The notes under the pieces were generated by a model. It did no database searches, was not told the DNA's origin, and was given only the letters and a program-made list of their open reading frames with translations. Of a stretch of 36,457 nucleotides of DNA, positions 9,742 through 22,100 are shown piece after piece. Each line of letters starts with the position of its first letter. Position 1 is the stretch's first letter. The position numbers and the translations under genes are program-made. Source of the stretch: Cruorifilaria tuberocauda (taxonomy: Eukaryota; Nematoda; Chromadorea; Rhabditida; Onchocercidae); assembly GCA_013365365.1 (NCBI GenBank), contig JABVXU010000537.1, forward strand, positions 1-36,457. The letters are read 5' to 3'.

Positions 9742-12700
9742 ATGACAGAGCATATCAGTACATGCTCTATCAAATCATCCGATATTATTATGTTACGTAC
9801 GAGACGTCGTAATTATTTAATTAAAATAGAGAATTTCGCAAAATGCTCCGAAAAAATTGCCCAGGTAATCATACTTCCGAAATACGATTCTATGCTTTTA
9901 TTACATTTTATAGTTTAATAAACTTGAGTTTATTTTTTTCATTTTTTATGAAATTAAAATTTACCTATGATTTTCATTTGTTTTTTGCAATTTAAATAAC
10001 TTAAGTTATCCTGTAATTAAAATTATTAAAATATAAAAAGTTATTAAAATATAAACCTGAAATGTAGAAAATTATAATTATTAAAATTATGGAAATTATT
10101 AAAATATTGATTATTAAAATGTAAACAATATCATAATTATTGTAATGTAAACAAAAATAAAATTTAAAATATTAAATAATCAATAAAATATATTTTAAGT
10201 TGGTGAAACACGGGAGGATACCATCAGCAATTGATCTTTCATGCTATAATATTAATGCTGTACGTACGTTAACCGATTTCATTGCTGGAGTGGATAAACG
10301 TAATTTACGTTTGGGTGATAATATTCTCACCGATTTACTTCAACTGTCACGTATTTTTCGTATCAATCAATTAACCTCTCTAATCGTTGAGGTTTGCTTG
10401 AAAATTTTATGTAACAAGTTATAACAAAATGAAATAAGGAAAAGAAATTTAAAAATAAAAAATGAATCATCCACGGTTCATTAATTAATTAATGATTTCA
10501 CCTTCAATGCTTGCTATCATTTCATGATAATTAAATAAAACAAATTTAATAAAAGTAATATAACAGAATCTAAAGAAGAAAGAACCTGAAATATAGAATG
10601 ACAATCAGGATAGTCCAAAAATCTTACAGGCATATCCTGCATTCCAGTAAAATGCGTGGGAAAAAAGTCATGTTGGTGCCAAAAAAAAAAGTAAAAACAC
10701 CTATTATTAAACCTCTATTAAAAGAGAAACCTGAAATATAAGAAGCCCAAAGACAAAAACCATAAAAATTACCTATAAACAGACCAAGATCCAAAGTATA
10801 ATGAAAATGAGCCACAACATAACAGGTATCAAAAAAGGTACTAACAAAAAAAAAGCGATAAAACACCCATCATTAAACCTCTATCAGATAACCAAAATAT
10901 AAGGAACCCAAAAAATGCCTATAAACAGGACAAAAATTCAAAATATGATGAAAATGAGCTACAACAGTAATAAGTACCATGCAAGACAATATCCAAACTT
11001 AAACCGGAAATTAAATTCAAGCACTCAAAATAAAATAGCAGAACTTGAATAAATCCAATTTAGACCATAAACAGTAAAAAAAAAAGTTCAACGATCACTA
11101 TGATCGATGTTAAACTTAAATTTAAATAGCTAAATTTTAAAATTAAAATTAAAATCTAAGAGTTTGAAATTCTTAAAAACAAAAATCAATTTTGCTATTC
11201 TTTAGCATGTAATTGAAAAAGTGGAAAAAGGACCACAATTAAATCTTTTATTAGCATTAAATTTGATATCATCCGATTGGAGTATGTTTTTACATATTAA
11301 TGAAGCATCAGCAATTATGGAATCTGCCGTCGAGAATATTGGTGAGGTGACGATGTCAACGTTTTTCTACGCTTTACCAGCAGCGGTATTGGTTATGCTT
11401 TATAGCAGGTAGTAGAATTATTCTTTTATAATAAATTATCATTAGCTATCTCTAATCTATCTTATCATTTATCACTGATAAGATTAAAGTTTCTTTTTTC
11501 AATCACTTTTAATACTTATTCCATTGTAAATTTTTGTTGATAACATAGCTTGAGCATTTTTTTTTTAAATAACTTAGGTAAGAGTTAATTTTGAATAATT
11601 TACTTAGATAATTTATTAAAAAAAGATATTTCAGCAAAATTATTAATCAAATACTCAAAATAATACGATTTCTTTTTGATGATTATTTAAAATTTTTTAA
11701 ATAAACAAAATTTCTTAATTTCTAAGATAAACAAAATTTGCTAAAAATTTTCCTCAAGAAGTTGGAAATTTAAAAGACGGAAATTTTAATTTAAATAATT
11801 TACCAATTTATCTAATGTTTGTCTGACGTGAATTTCTGAATTTATCTGACGTGATTTACGTGATAAAGGTGTGATGTGGAGATATCATCGGAAGTGGAAT
11901 TAAGTCAACGTTTGATTCATTGGTTGAAAAAAATGATTCGAACGGATAGTGAAGCTGAAATTCTCTTCTCATGCATTCGAACGCCGTTCCTATCATTAAA
12001 AGATCGTGAAATTATTCGAGAGAAGTGTAATGGATTACCTAAAAGTGTAAATAATTTATTTCATTTACTATAGCTCTCATATTTGCATCATTCATGCTAT
12101 TTCATTTCTAAAACATTCGGTAATTAATTAGTTCCAAGGATAAGCATATTGATAAGATCACTATACTTACCTTGATCGATCATATTCCATCGAAATCAGT
12201 GATATGTAGTTATTAAGGTAATTATTAAGGTGATGGGAAATGATTTAATTATAATTTGATGGCACGATAAAATTGAAATTATTCTAATCATTTTGATTAT
12301 AGTTTAAAAAATTATCCCGTTAAGTATTAATAATCTTGATACATTTGTTGATTGAAACTATGATATTATCATATCTTATCACTTCATCTTGCGATTTCAC
12401 ATTTACTTTATATATTTTTTTTATGAATACGTAGATGGTAGTTTTAGTTTGAATTTAAATGAGTAGTTTTAAAAGAATTATCATGATTAGGTACAAAAAC
12501 CATAAGTAGTAATTTAAAAGTAATTGACTAATATCATAATTTCGAAAACCAAATTACCTTACACAAAGGTCAACTTATTCAAAAATTCATGATTTAATCA
12601 ATTCAATCATTATCATTATCAATTAAACTAAAAGTTATTAAAATTCAGATGATAAATGTAATCGAAAATACGCTAGATTCACCACGTAATCATCGTTGTT

Positions 12701-13510
12701 GCGTAATTCGTGAACATATTGAACGTCATTATCCACGTTGCGGTATTCCAGACAGTAATAAATATTTTAAGATAGATACTATCGATGTTACAACTAAAGT
12801 GATGAATTATAAAAATAAAAAGTAAACGGTTTAACAAACTCTCAAAAAAAAAAAGAATATTTTTGAAAAAGTTTGTATTTCGATAGATTACATTAATTAC
12901 CTGTTTTATCTGTTTACCTGTTTCGCTGATAACATTTGTTACTTATCATCATTTTGGAAAAATAGACGATAAACATGAATACATAAGAAATAGACTATAA
13001 GCTGATAAATTGAAAAAGCATTTTAATTTCAGGCTATAAATATTATAAATGATATATACGATTAGATAGTTTGTACAAATTAATTAATTTAGAAAGAATT
13101 TACTAGAATTTACTAATTTACTAATATTAATTGAAAGTAATCATCATCTACCTTATACAAACTTACACTAAATATGTAAATAGCGAAAGTTTTAATTGAA
13201 TAATTAATTTAACGTAAATTTTTAGTTAAATAAATTAGAAGCATATAACAATCTACAAATTAGAAGTTTCTAGTTAAAGAAACTAGAAGTTTATAAAAGC
13301 CTAAAATTAGAAGTTTTTAGTTAAATAAATTAGAAGTATATTTTTAAGAAAAGAATTTAATATTTAATATTTAATTTTAGAGATCGAAAACTTTCATTAC
13401 CTTCGAAATATTTGGAGAAAGATCTTTCGACAGCTTGTGAAAAAAGCAATGATTTGACATATTCGGACATAAGTACTTCCGGAAAAAGTTTGTTCCAGAA
13501 ATTCTTATAA
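9742..13510 (+). CDS. BTB-BACK domain protein (332 aa)
   Basis: Six exons, 9742-9864, 10200-10391, 11206-11408, 11869-12046, 12649-12821 and 13381-13510, join in phase to give 332 residues. The N-terminal part has a BTB/POZ pattern: a strand DIIMLRT, a helix with AKCSEKIAQ, IPSAIDLSCYNINAVRTLTD, and LTDLLQLSRIFRINQLTS. Residues from about 105 fit a BACK domain: ALNLISSDWSMFLHINEAS, then HWLKKMIRTDSEAEILFSCI and TPFLSLKDREIIREKCNG. No Kelch repeats follow; the C-terminal 90 residues or so are basic or polar. BTB proteins oligomerise and often act as Cullin-3 adaptors; that role is inferred. The ATG follows an ATTACAG acceptor by 4 nt, suggesting spliced-leader addition. Intron 2 holds a mitochondrial COX1 fragment. 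Confidence 0.82.
10586..11020 (-). pseudogene. NUMT: decayed, tandemly duplicated COX1 3' fragment in an intron
   Basis: Read on the minus strand, this stretch encodes COX1 C-terminal sequence. The upstream copy (about 11020-10870) shows SLDIVLHGTYY, then VVAHFHHIL after a frameshift. The downstream copy (about 10868-10586) shows DTCYVVAHFHYTLDLG, IGNFYGFCLWASYISGF, GVFTFFFGTNMTFFP and, after another frameshift, MPVRFLDYPDCHSIFQ. The two copies are offset by about 168 bp (aacctctat at 10709 and 10877). Functional COX1 lies in mtDNA; frameshifts, stops and a position inside intron 2 of the plus-strand BTB-BACK gene mark this as a nuclear insertion. T-rich third positions match nematode mtDNA. 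It lies antisense to the host gene and contributes no exon. Confidence 0.88.
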
Positions 13511-15352
13511 TTTAACCTAAAGTATTACTTTTTTTGAAACTAAACTATCTAAATTATCTTTTTTTCAACGCTAACAATTTAATATAACATTTTTCAATGC
13601 TAATAACAATTTAATTAGATTGATTCAAATTGTTATAACATAAATAGAATACTTTAAATTTCCATCAATTAATTATGAGCCTTTTTTTTGAGTTATAATC
13701 ATCTGCAAATATTTTTAAAAGTTCATTTTCATAATAATACTTTGAATGTCTTTGAAAGTTCATTTTGATAATAATGATAATTTTAATCGAAATCATTATA
13801 GTAATTACTGAATATATATTGTCGTTGTTAACTTTTTTTGGTTTTATATTCTAAAAATTCAATTGTCATTCTTTTTTTCAAGCTTAAAAATAATATGATT
13901 TCTCAAAAACAAAGATAATCAATTCCATCATTCTTCTTTATTCTTTCGTCGAAGTGACAAAGTTCAGGTTCAAAAAATAACTATTTTATAGAAATGTCGA
14001 CGAGTATTCTTTTTACTTTGGAACTTTAGAGTGAGTTAGGTATCAAGAAATTAATTAATCAATAGGAATTTAATAGTTAATTTTAATAATTATAGTCAAT
14101 AGGAAATCTTTTAGGAATCGTTTAAAATCTAAATAATAGGAAATCAATATATTTGATTAAATTCCATACAAAATTAAATTAGGTAAGATAAAGTAATTCA
14201 TTCTGTAACATGTAAGAAATTAAAAGATTTAATGCTTTGATTGTGACTATTTACTTCATTTATGAATGATAGCAAAATTTTCTGAAGTTTATTTTAATCT
14301 TTAAATTTTTGATTTAAAATTTTGAATGCTAATTTCAAATTCCGCTCTAGGAACAATAACTTCTATATATGGAAAATCTTGATAATTGAAAATAGTTTAA
14401 AGATAAGGTTTGTAGCTGACGATGATGATAATAAAGACAAACGGAAACGACAGTCCAAGAAGGATCGGAAATATTACACAGATTAAAATCTATCTATTTA
14501 ATAGCCAGAAAGATGGCTGTGATCTGATTGATTTTCCGATTATTCAAAAGAATATTAGTATTAGATTTAGACGTTAATACAGACTGATCGATCATTTGAA
14601 ACAAGCAGTGCTATACAAAATTATCCTGATTTTTGCATAACAGTGGAAGATCTGCAAATTCTGATTTGTAATTAAAAATTTTAAAGCAAAAATAAGCAAT
14701 CTTTTCAATTTGCTATACATTACACATCATCTATAATCATTTACTATCAAAAAACTTATCACAATATATTTAAAAATATTTCAATAACTTTTTTGCTAAG
14801 CTCATTTTTTGGTGAACGAATGATATTGGTCTTCATCTGAAAGAAGTAAACCTTTATCAGTGAAGAAATATGATGATGTCGAGATTTCCATGAAGTGTAG
14901 AAAAGAGAAAAATGGAAGAATAGAATTAACTTCAAAACTATCTTTCTTTTTGTAATGCATGAAAAAGTTTTATCAATAAAAATAACAAAAAAGATAAACA
15001 ATTAATTAAATGTATTCACCAATATTAATAACAATATCAAAGCAAGCAATACCAATATCAATATTAATAATTATTCAAACCTATTTCTCGTTGAATGCTA
15101 ATGAATTGTTAAATAAAACGGAAAATGAAATTACACCTCATATTACACCATTTCATAATAAATGATTTAATACATAGATAGAATGCATGCTGTAATTTTA
15201 TAGCTTTTAAATTACCTATATATTCTTTTCGCTGCGTATTATTTAAATTAGCAACTTAAAAAACACTCGAATTATTTTTTTACCAAGATCATAGGGTTCA
15301 AATGATAAAGAACTGATAGATATTTCCGTATTAAAAGAACATACATTCAATT
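13511..15352. other. Convergent intergenic region, no supported gene
   Basis: This lies between the stop of the plus-strand BTB-BACK gene and the stop of the minus-strand COA3 gene. It is AT-rich. A short, highly charged plus-strand open segment (about 14411-14485) is noted under findings. An 80-codon minus-strand frame at 14759-15001 is hydrophobic, low in complexity and lacks splice context. Confidence 0.4.
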
Positions 15353-16378
15353 TCATTTTGTTTTTTCGGCTAATTTCGTTGTTACTTCTTCATCAATTTC
15401 TTCCAGGAAAGTTTCTTGCTTAAGTCCACCGTATGAATATGCATAAACTCCTAATGCCAAAGCAAGCAACACAAAAAACGTAGCCAAATTCTGCAAAAGT
15501 AGAAACAAAAAAAAAATGACAAAGAATTAAAAATAAGGAATTGAATTAATTACGAAATTTAGCTTTAATTTTTTTCTTATAGTTCCAAATAGTACGAGGA
15601 AAAATGATGACTGATGCTTACAACTGAACAATAAACTATAATAAACGACTCGATACTAACTATTAAAATTAAATTAGAAATAAATTTCAATCTTCGTGAT
15701 AAGAAATAGTCCTCTAATCTACCAGAATATAATCTTACTAAATCAAAATTTAATCGCATTGAAAAGGAATTGAATAACTTCTATTATAACTCATTAAAAT
15801 TATTGAAATACTTTAACTCAAATCGGAAAAAATATTTCTGATAGCTTACTACTTACTACTTACCTTATAACTCAATTTTTTAATGGCAATTGCTCTTTTT
15901 TCAGTCCTTTCTAAAAACTGTTCTACATGTCTTCTTTGCGCTCTCGGTAAACTCTTAACATCCACTTCCTGAAAATGTTATTGAAGAAAAAAAAAGATTT
16001 TACTAAACAAAAACTAATAAATCTTATATCACTACTGAATTTCAATTCATTTTCATTTCGATTTACCTTGTTACTTCAATCTAATAGTTAATCAAAAGTC
16101 GTTAAATTATCTGTAAATTCTATTCGTTAAAATCATTTTTTCTAACTTCTTTTCAAATTTATTAATTCTTTCATCTTCTAAAGCGCATTATGGAACAAAA
16201 AAAAAACCTCAAGCATTGTTGGATCTTTCCTTTCTTGCAGTTTACCATCTTTCGGTTTCGATATTTCAGTTGACGTTGTTTCAACAAATTTCGGTGAATA
16301 GAATCGTCCTGAATTACCTGTCCGAGACATACAAATCAATGTAACTGATGTAGGACATCGTGGAAGGACACGATACAT
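15353..16378 (-). CDS. COA3: Cytochrome c oxidase assembly factor 3 (COA3/CCDC56/MITRAC12)
   Basis: Three exons, 16208-16378, 15864-15968 and 15353-15490, join in phase 0 to give 137 residues. COA3 is a small single-pass inner mitochondrial membrane protein that binds newly made COX1 and supports complex IV assembly. The family pattern is visible: a basic, Ser/Thr-containing N-terminus suited to mitochondrial targeting; RAQRRHVEQFLERTEKRAIA before the membrane; the membrane segment NLATFFVLLALALGVYAYS at about residues 93-111; then the hallmark QETFLEEIDEE tail. The start is the first ATG of the exon, 3 nt after a TTTCGCAAG sequence that could serve as an acceptor. The gene lies downstream of, and on the same strand as, the MAP3K4 gene, about 0.9 kb away. 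The order of features and the membrane-tail motif make the family call strong. Confidence 0.88.
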
Positions 16379-17273
16379 CTTGCGAAATAATACTTATTAA
16401 TACAGTCTATAAATAACATAAATGCTTCATGAATTATAACTATTATTCCACGGAATTAAATTAACTTCACGGTCCAAATCATCTACACTACTTCGTAAGA
16501 AACGAAATATGAAACTGCCATTTCATTCTATCAATTTATGCATGATATCATGATCCGCTTAATTAATTATGCCATGCAAACATTACCTATAATTAAAGCC
16601 TACTAAACTTCACCATGATCCTATCCTATTCATTGTTCGCCTGATTGGACAAGATAATTGCCGAGAAGCTTCTTCCCGTTCCAAAAATTCACATTCACCC
16701 GAGTTTTCAATCCTGCTAAACCTTCAGACTAGCTCAGTCTCCAACAATTTAAGCGAGTTGTAAATTCTAAAATTTCTTACTGATCTTGATTAAATAAATT
16801 TTCCGCAGTTTCGAAAACATTAGTTTTGAGATTATCACTACTCATAATTTGTTTCCAATGCATTAAATGTCAATATTTTATTGAAAATACATTTATCTAA
16901 TGAGATAGTTCATAAAAGTGAAAAAGATTGAGTATTACTCTAGAGTAAAGAACCTAAGAATATATATCATCTAAATCCAAAACTAGGAGATCAGGACTAT
17001 CCATATCTTAGCCAGTAAAGAATTATACACAAGAACATATGAGTACAGTAAATAATTGTACAATAATATGGAAAAGTACGAAATGCATAATCGAATAATT
17101 CAGAAATTTTCAATCCTATAAGTCAATTACAGATCAAATTTTCTTGTAACTTTACGAATCCTTAAAATGCCACAAATGATCCAATTTTAGCCTTTCAGCA
17201 AAAAAGAGAAATTCATTTCTACAAAGCAGTACTCGGAAAATTTCCTTTAAGGTAAGCGCTATCATAAGTGCAG
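16379..17273. other. Intergenic region between MAP3K4 and COA3 (same strand)
   Basis: This 0.9-kb region holds the MAP3K4 3' flank and the probable COA3 promoter. It is less AT-biased around 16600-16760 and contains a CCAAT-type motif. A perfect palindrome, catgatatcatg, lies near 16541. No coding exon is supported. Confidence 0.4.
16641..16650 (-). promoter_or_regulatory. CCAAT box (NF-Y-like) upstream of COA3
   Basis: The minus strand reads GTCCAATCAG here, matching the NF-Y core CCAAT with a favourable CAG-type 3' flank, about 265 nt upstream of the COA3 ATG. It is a single short motif, so this is suggestive only. Confidence 0.35.
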
Positions 17274-19144
17274 TTAGCTTCTCGAATCATAATTTTCACA
17301 CACCTGAAATTTAAAAAATTTTTAAAAATGAAAAAAAAGACTAAAACTGAAAGGAAGAAATGTTGATCACAAAATCTACACTAACAACTATTAAAAATTT
17401 TAATAACTTTTTTGCTAAGTTCATTTTTTTTAAAAAAAATTAATAGTTAATTGAGGTGGGCATAAATATCAATCTATTCGTTTTCTATTTTCAAATTTTT
17501 AAAACGACTGTGCGAAAAAGAAACAAATATATACTAACATTTATATCAGCAAATGGATCTTTGCGAAGTTGTTCAGCTGTAGCCCTTTTACTAGGCTCCA
17601 CCTGGAAACATTGGTCCAAAAATGAATAGCACGTTGAGTTTGCCTGCACACTCTGTGGTATTGTTGGCCTCATGCCACTACCAACACGAAAAACAATTTG
17701 TAGAACTTGCTCACATTCATGCCATGGAGGCTGGAATTAGAAACCCAACACCATTTATTTACACTAATATATTCACAATTAAAATGAATTAAAAACAAGG
17801 AATCGATAATTCGTGAAAATGAGTTTATTTATTAGTCTTTCTTTATCAGTCTATTTGAAAGTTCTAGCAAAAGACTAAGCTTCATAAAAACATAAGTACC
17901 ATCATTACCTGTAAACTGAAAGTGGTTATGAAGAGATTAAATTCAATTCTAAACATTGGTTTTAATAATAGGACTGACCTTTCCAGTACACATTTGCAGA
18001 ACAACACATCCAACGCTCCAAATGTCAGCTGCTCTACCATACCCAGCAAGTTCCTCTTTTCCGTTCATTTCTACACGTCCACCAAGTGTCTGCACTTCCG
18101 GTGCCATATAAGCCGGAGTACCTACCCATTCAGCCACTTCACCGCAAGCTGTTGTACCATCCTTCAGTCTCACTGAACTTCCGAAATCACCAAGTTTTAA
18201 AACATCCCTCTTTCCAAGAAATATGTTTGCAGCTGAAAAATAGGAAAGAATGAATTTGCTTTTACACATACAATTCAAGATCGCTTCTACTTATAATAGA
18301 CAGCAAGAGCAGCAGAAATATTTTACGTTTTATATCTCGATGAATTATCATTTTCATGTGAATATATTCGACTCCTCTTAACAAAAAATGTGTATATCGA
18401 CGAACATATCGCATATCCAGTAAACCTTCGCGACATACTTCTTCAAGAGTCCCTTCTGGGCAGTATTCCATAAAAATAAACAGTTCTTCCTGCAAGCATC
18501 AACAACTGTTTAAAAATTAACTTGATCAAAAAATTGGGAAAAACTACTACAATTTCAAATATACCCGATGAACTTCTACAGCATAATATTTGACCAAATT
18601 CGGATGATCCAAAAGACTCAAATTCTCCACTTCATCAACCAAAGCCAATAATGCCCTATCATTTCGTTCAATACGAATTTGTTTCATTGCCATTAAACAG
18701 TTTTCAGTTAAATTCATTACCACATGCACCGTGCCAAATTTCCCAGATCCTAAGAAATATGAATTACATAAAATATATGTAGTAAGATAACTGATGGGTT
18801 TCTTCACAAATCCACGAAAAATTACTGAAGATGGCTTGAAGCTTATTTCTTACTCTAAACTCTAACACGAGATAAAAAAGCTAATATATTACTCTTCTAA
18901 GAATTCTATTTTATTGTGGAAATATTTCTTCCCGAAATTATTTAATTATTTATTAGAGAATAATGGAGGAACAAAATCCAAAGAAATGAGCATATAAAGC
19001 TTAGAAATTTTATAAAATCGTATTACCAATTTTTTTTTCTAATCGCTGCCATTCAAATGGTGCTCGCTTTTTCGGATTAAAATAGTTTGATAATGTCAAA
19101 GCTCTTCGACCACCTTCTGTCACTCGACCAATCTTATTCTCCGC
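17274..19144 (-). other. mtk-1: MAP3K4 kinase-domain exons 23-28
   Basis: Exons: 19027-19144, 18565-18749, 18327-18489, 17979-18232, 17539-17730, 17274-17303. All catalytic elements are present: glycine loop KKIGSGKFGTV (about 1157-1167), lysine in LMAMKQIR (1182), catalytic loop IIHRDIKPANIFL (Asp about 1273), metal-binding KLGDFGSSVRL (Asp about 1291), activation segment GTPAYMAPE, and RAADIWSVGCVVLQMCTGK. The family-typical EELFIFMEYCPEGTLEEV and FEWQRLEKK identify the MAP3K4 subgroup. The domain therefore looks active. Between APE and RAADIW there is a longer loop (QTLGGRVEMNGKEELAGY) than I recall for the vertebrate protein. The tail DPFADINVCENYDSRS ends on its own 30-nt exon. Confidence 0.93.
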
Positions 19145-22100
19145 CTTAAAAAATTCAGCGAAACAAATTATCTTCCTTAAAAATCCCTTTGCAAATAATT
19201 AAAGGAGTTTGGAAAAATCGTAACAAGTGAAATACCTCCAAGTGTTTATTACGCTTTTCATCGATGTTATGTAACAGCTCATGAATTCTCTGAGAACGAG
19301 CTCTTGCATCTGTCATTGCATACGGTTTAGATTTCGTATGACCATGAGAACTTCCATTGTCCACTTCACAATCGAAAAAAGTTCCATTCACCAATCCGGA
19401 ATCTAGAAAACGATAAATTTAATTTTTAATTTTAATTTTAGTTATTCATGAATGTAAATTTCATTACTATAACATGAAATATAGAACTAGAATCCAATAA
19501 CCGTCTTACTATAAATAGAAGCAAAAACACAACACCTGGAATACTGCTGCCGACAACATGCGCAACGCATGCATCCACAATCTTCACCAGTGTCTGAAAA
19601 AAAGTTAAATCAGAAATAGATGTATACAGGAATACACAAATTCATATCCTTTGTTAATATAGACTTCATAAATGTTTCTAACTCATTTACACAAAGTTGC
19701 CAAGAAAGCACGTTAAACTTAATACCAGAATATTGTTTCTTCTATCATGTCTGTTGCGGATATACTATTGCTCGCTCTAAAGAATAAAAAATGCTCCTGT
19801 GATTACCCGGTACCTATTTTCTTAAATATATCAGATAAATCGATGGAAGAAAACAATTAATTATAAAGAAAGCCCAACTTGAAATTCCTCTTCTGATAAT
19901 GCTATGGTAAGTGCCGGACATGCTGCAAGTATTAAAAACTGAAATGACTGTGTCGCCCATAATGGAACAGTTCCATCGCCCTGGTTAACAAATTCTGATA
20001 CAAAATGCAACCAATCCTTTGCCCAGCAAACCGTTTCCCAGGCAAAACTATGACGATCCTGTTTCGGCAATATGTGGTAAAATTCTCGATGATACTGAAA
20101 AAACTTGCATCATTCAAGATAGATAAACTTTCGGATAGTGAAAAAAAGTAATCTAACCTCAAAAGCAAGGTTATACGCTTGTATGAGTGTAGCTCGAACG
20201 GATTCCAGCTCATTAATATCAAGAGAGCTTAATTCCTGTCCATCCAACACATCTCTGACCATTTTACCAGCAAATTCATCAAATAACATTTGGCAAGTTC
20301 GATATGCAAGCTTCTAAAAGCTTCTAGACATTATGATGAGAGTTCTTCATTATGAAGAAATTTATTATTAATAGTTGGTAAATCATTTTCTTTTATTTTA
20401 GCCAATGCTAAAATTCAAGCTAACCCTAAGTTGTTTTGCACTTTCAATAACGATATCATGACAGGAAGCTTGTTCTTCCAATACATCAAACATCAAATCA
20501 TATCCATCCGTCATATTTCTAGTAAATAATTCTCTCATTTTCAACAATGACGGAGCGTTCGCTGCTACCAAACATGCATCGTTCGATAACTGGAATAAGT
20601 TTTTTTTAATCTCATAGTTCAATTAGAAAAAAAAATCGCACAATGAAAAAATAATGGAAGGAAAACTGTAAGTTGATGTTGCGATAATGGAAGATGTTAA
20701 AAGTGTCAAAGAGGCCCACCACTGAGAAAGTTACGTTCGAAATTATTAGCAGATATCCAAAATTTAAGAGTTTTTAACGATATAAGCAATTATCTTATTG
20801 AACGATGTAAACTACTTCGACAATGTAAACTTGCAATATCTAAAGCTCTGTAGAACTCTTACCTGCAAATATCGCAATGAAAGTTCGGTATCTGCATCAA
20901 GATCAACCGTCAAACGTGTTCCAGACCACATTTCTTCCGAAAAATCAATAAAACATGTCTGACGTGAGATAATTAACAAATAACCATTGCTGAAACGAGT
21001 AGTATACATAAAAATGTAAGCTTTGAAATAATAAGAATGTGAAATCTATGGGATATGTCTTTGAAAAATAATATGAATGATTGTACTTACCAGTTCACAA
21101 CATCTTTCGGTAATTCAGAATGATAACGCGAACACGTAATGTTGAGCAATATTCGGAGGAAATCAATATTTTCCGATGCATTTTGATCACAGAATATAAC
21201 GTAGTTACTATTTACATTAGCCAGATCATTGGAAATAATGACCTGAATCAAAATGTTCAACATCAAATTACTGCAAAAGGTTGCAGAAATTTAAATATTT
21301 AGAACAGAAAATAAACAGGGAAGAACCTAAATACATGTCTTCCACTGAAAGAATTACAGCTTTTTACGCAAATTAATTTAACAACTACTCAATACCTCAA
21401 AGTATGTCATAGCAAAAGAAGCCTATGATACTAGAATTTGAATCATTGAACGAATGATTCGTTCAATGCATCAGTGGAATGGTAAGCTGTTCAATTAGGA
21501 ATAGAGATAACGAAAGATGACTGACTTGTGAATGATGAGAAGCAAGTAGATGAGACAGGTAGCTGTGCATGTCAGTACACTTCAATTTGTAAAGGGAACA
21601 TATTTCAATATCCCGTAAAAGCATTCGAGCGAATGCAAGCGATCGCAAGGAACGATCCTTCATTTGACAAACCAATGATTTGAAATGTCTACACGTGATG
21701 AATATTTGTGAAGAATGTCTGGAAAATTATTTTTAATTAAATATCTTAATAGAATTTCAGTATGAAAGCAAATGATCCAAATATTTTTACAGGTATCATC
21801 TTTTGCAACATCATTTTTTAATAATATTAGCTGAAATATTAGTTTCGACAATATTTTATCAAAATAATGTTATCATTACTGCTGATTTTACCTCCTTTAC
21901 TTAAAAACACAAAAATTAAACTCATATGTCACTGACGACTGCTCCTTTATTTTCCATCATATTATTTTGTTTTTGACTTGCTTGCTCATTACGGCTTGAA
22001 AACTTCTACTACCAGGTTACCAATAAGTCCTCAATATGTCTTAATCACTAAACTGAAAAAACTGCATAATTTATTAAATAAAAGCAGTTCTCACCGCGGC

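Noticed and set aside
10624..10866. Functional minus-strand protein gene of 80 codons
   Set aside because: The sequence is COX1 C-terminal sequence that is frameshifted and duplicated, so it is a nuclear mitochondrial fragment.
14759..15001. 80-codon minus-strand hydrophobic frame
   Set aside because: The composition is Phe/Ile/Lys-rich as expected from AT-rich DNA, with no splice context. Part of it overlaps a dispersed 28-bp repeat.
15270..15310. gggttcaaatg string resembling a tRNA T-arm
   Set aside because: No matching acceptor stem, D-arm or anticodon arm could be found around it.
10586..16378. Functional link between the COX1 fragment and COA3, a COX1 assembly factor a few kb away
   Set aside because: The COX1 piece is a dead intronic insertion and proximity is best explained by chance.
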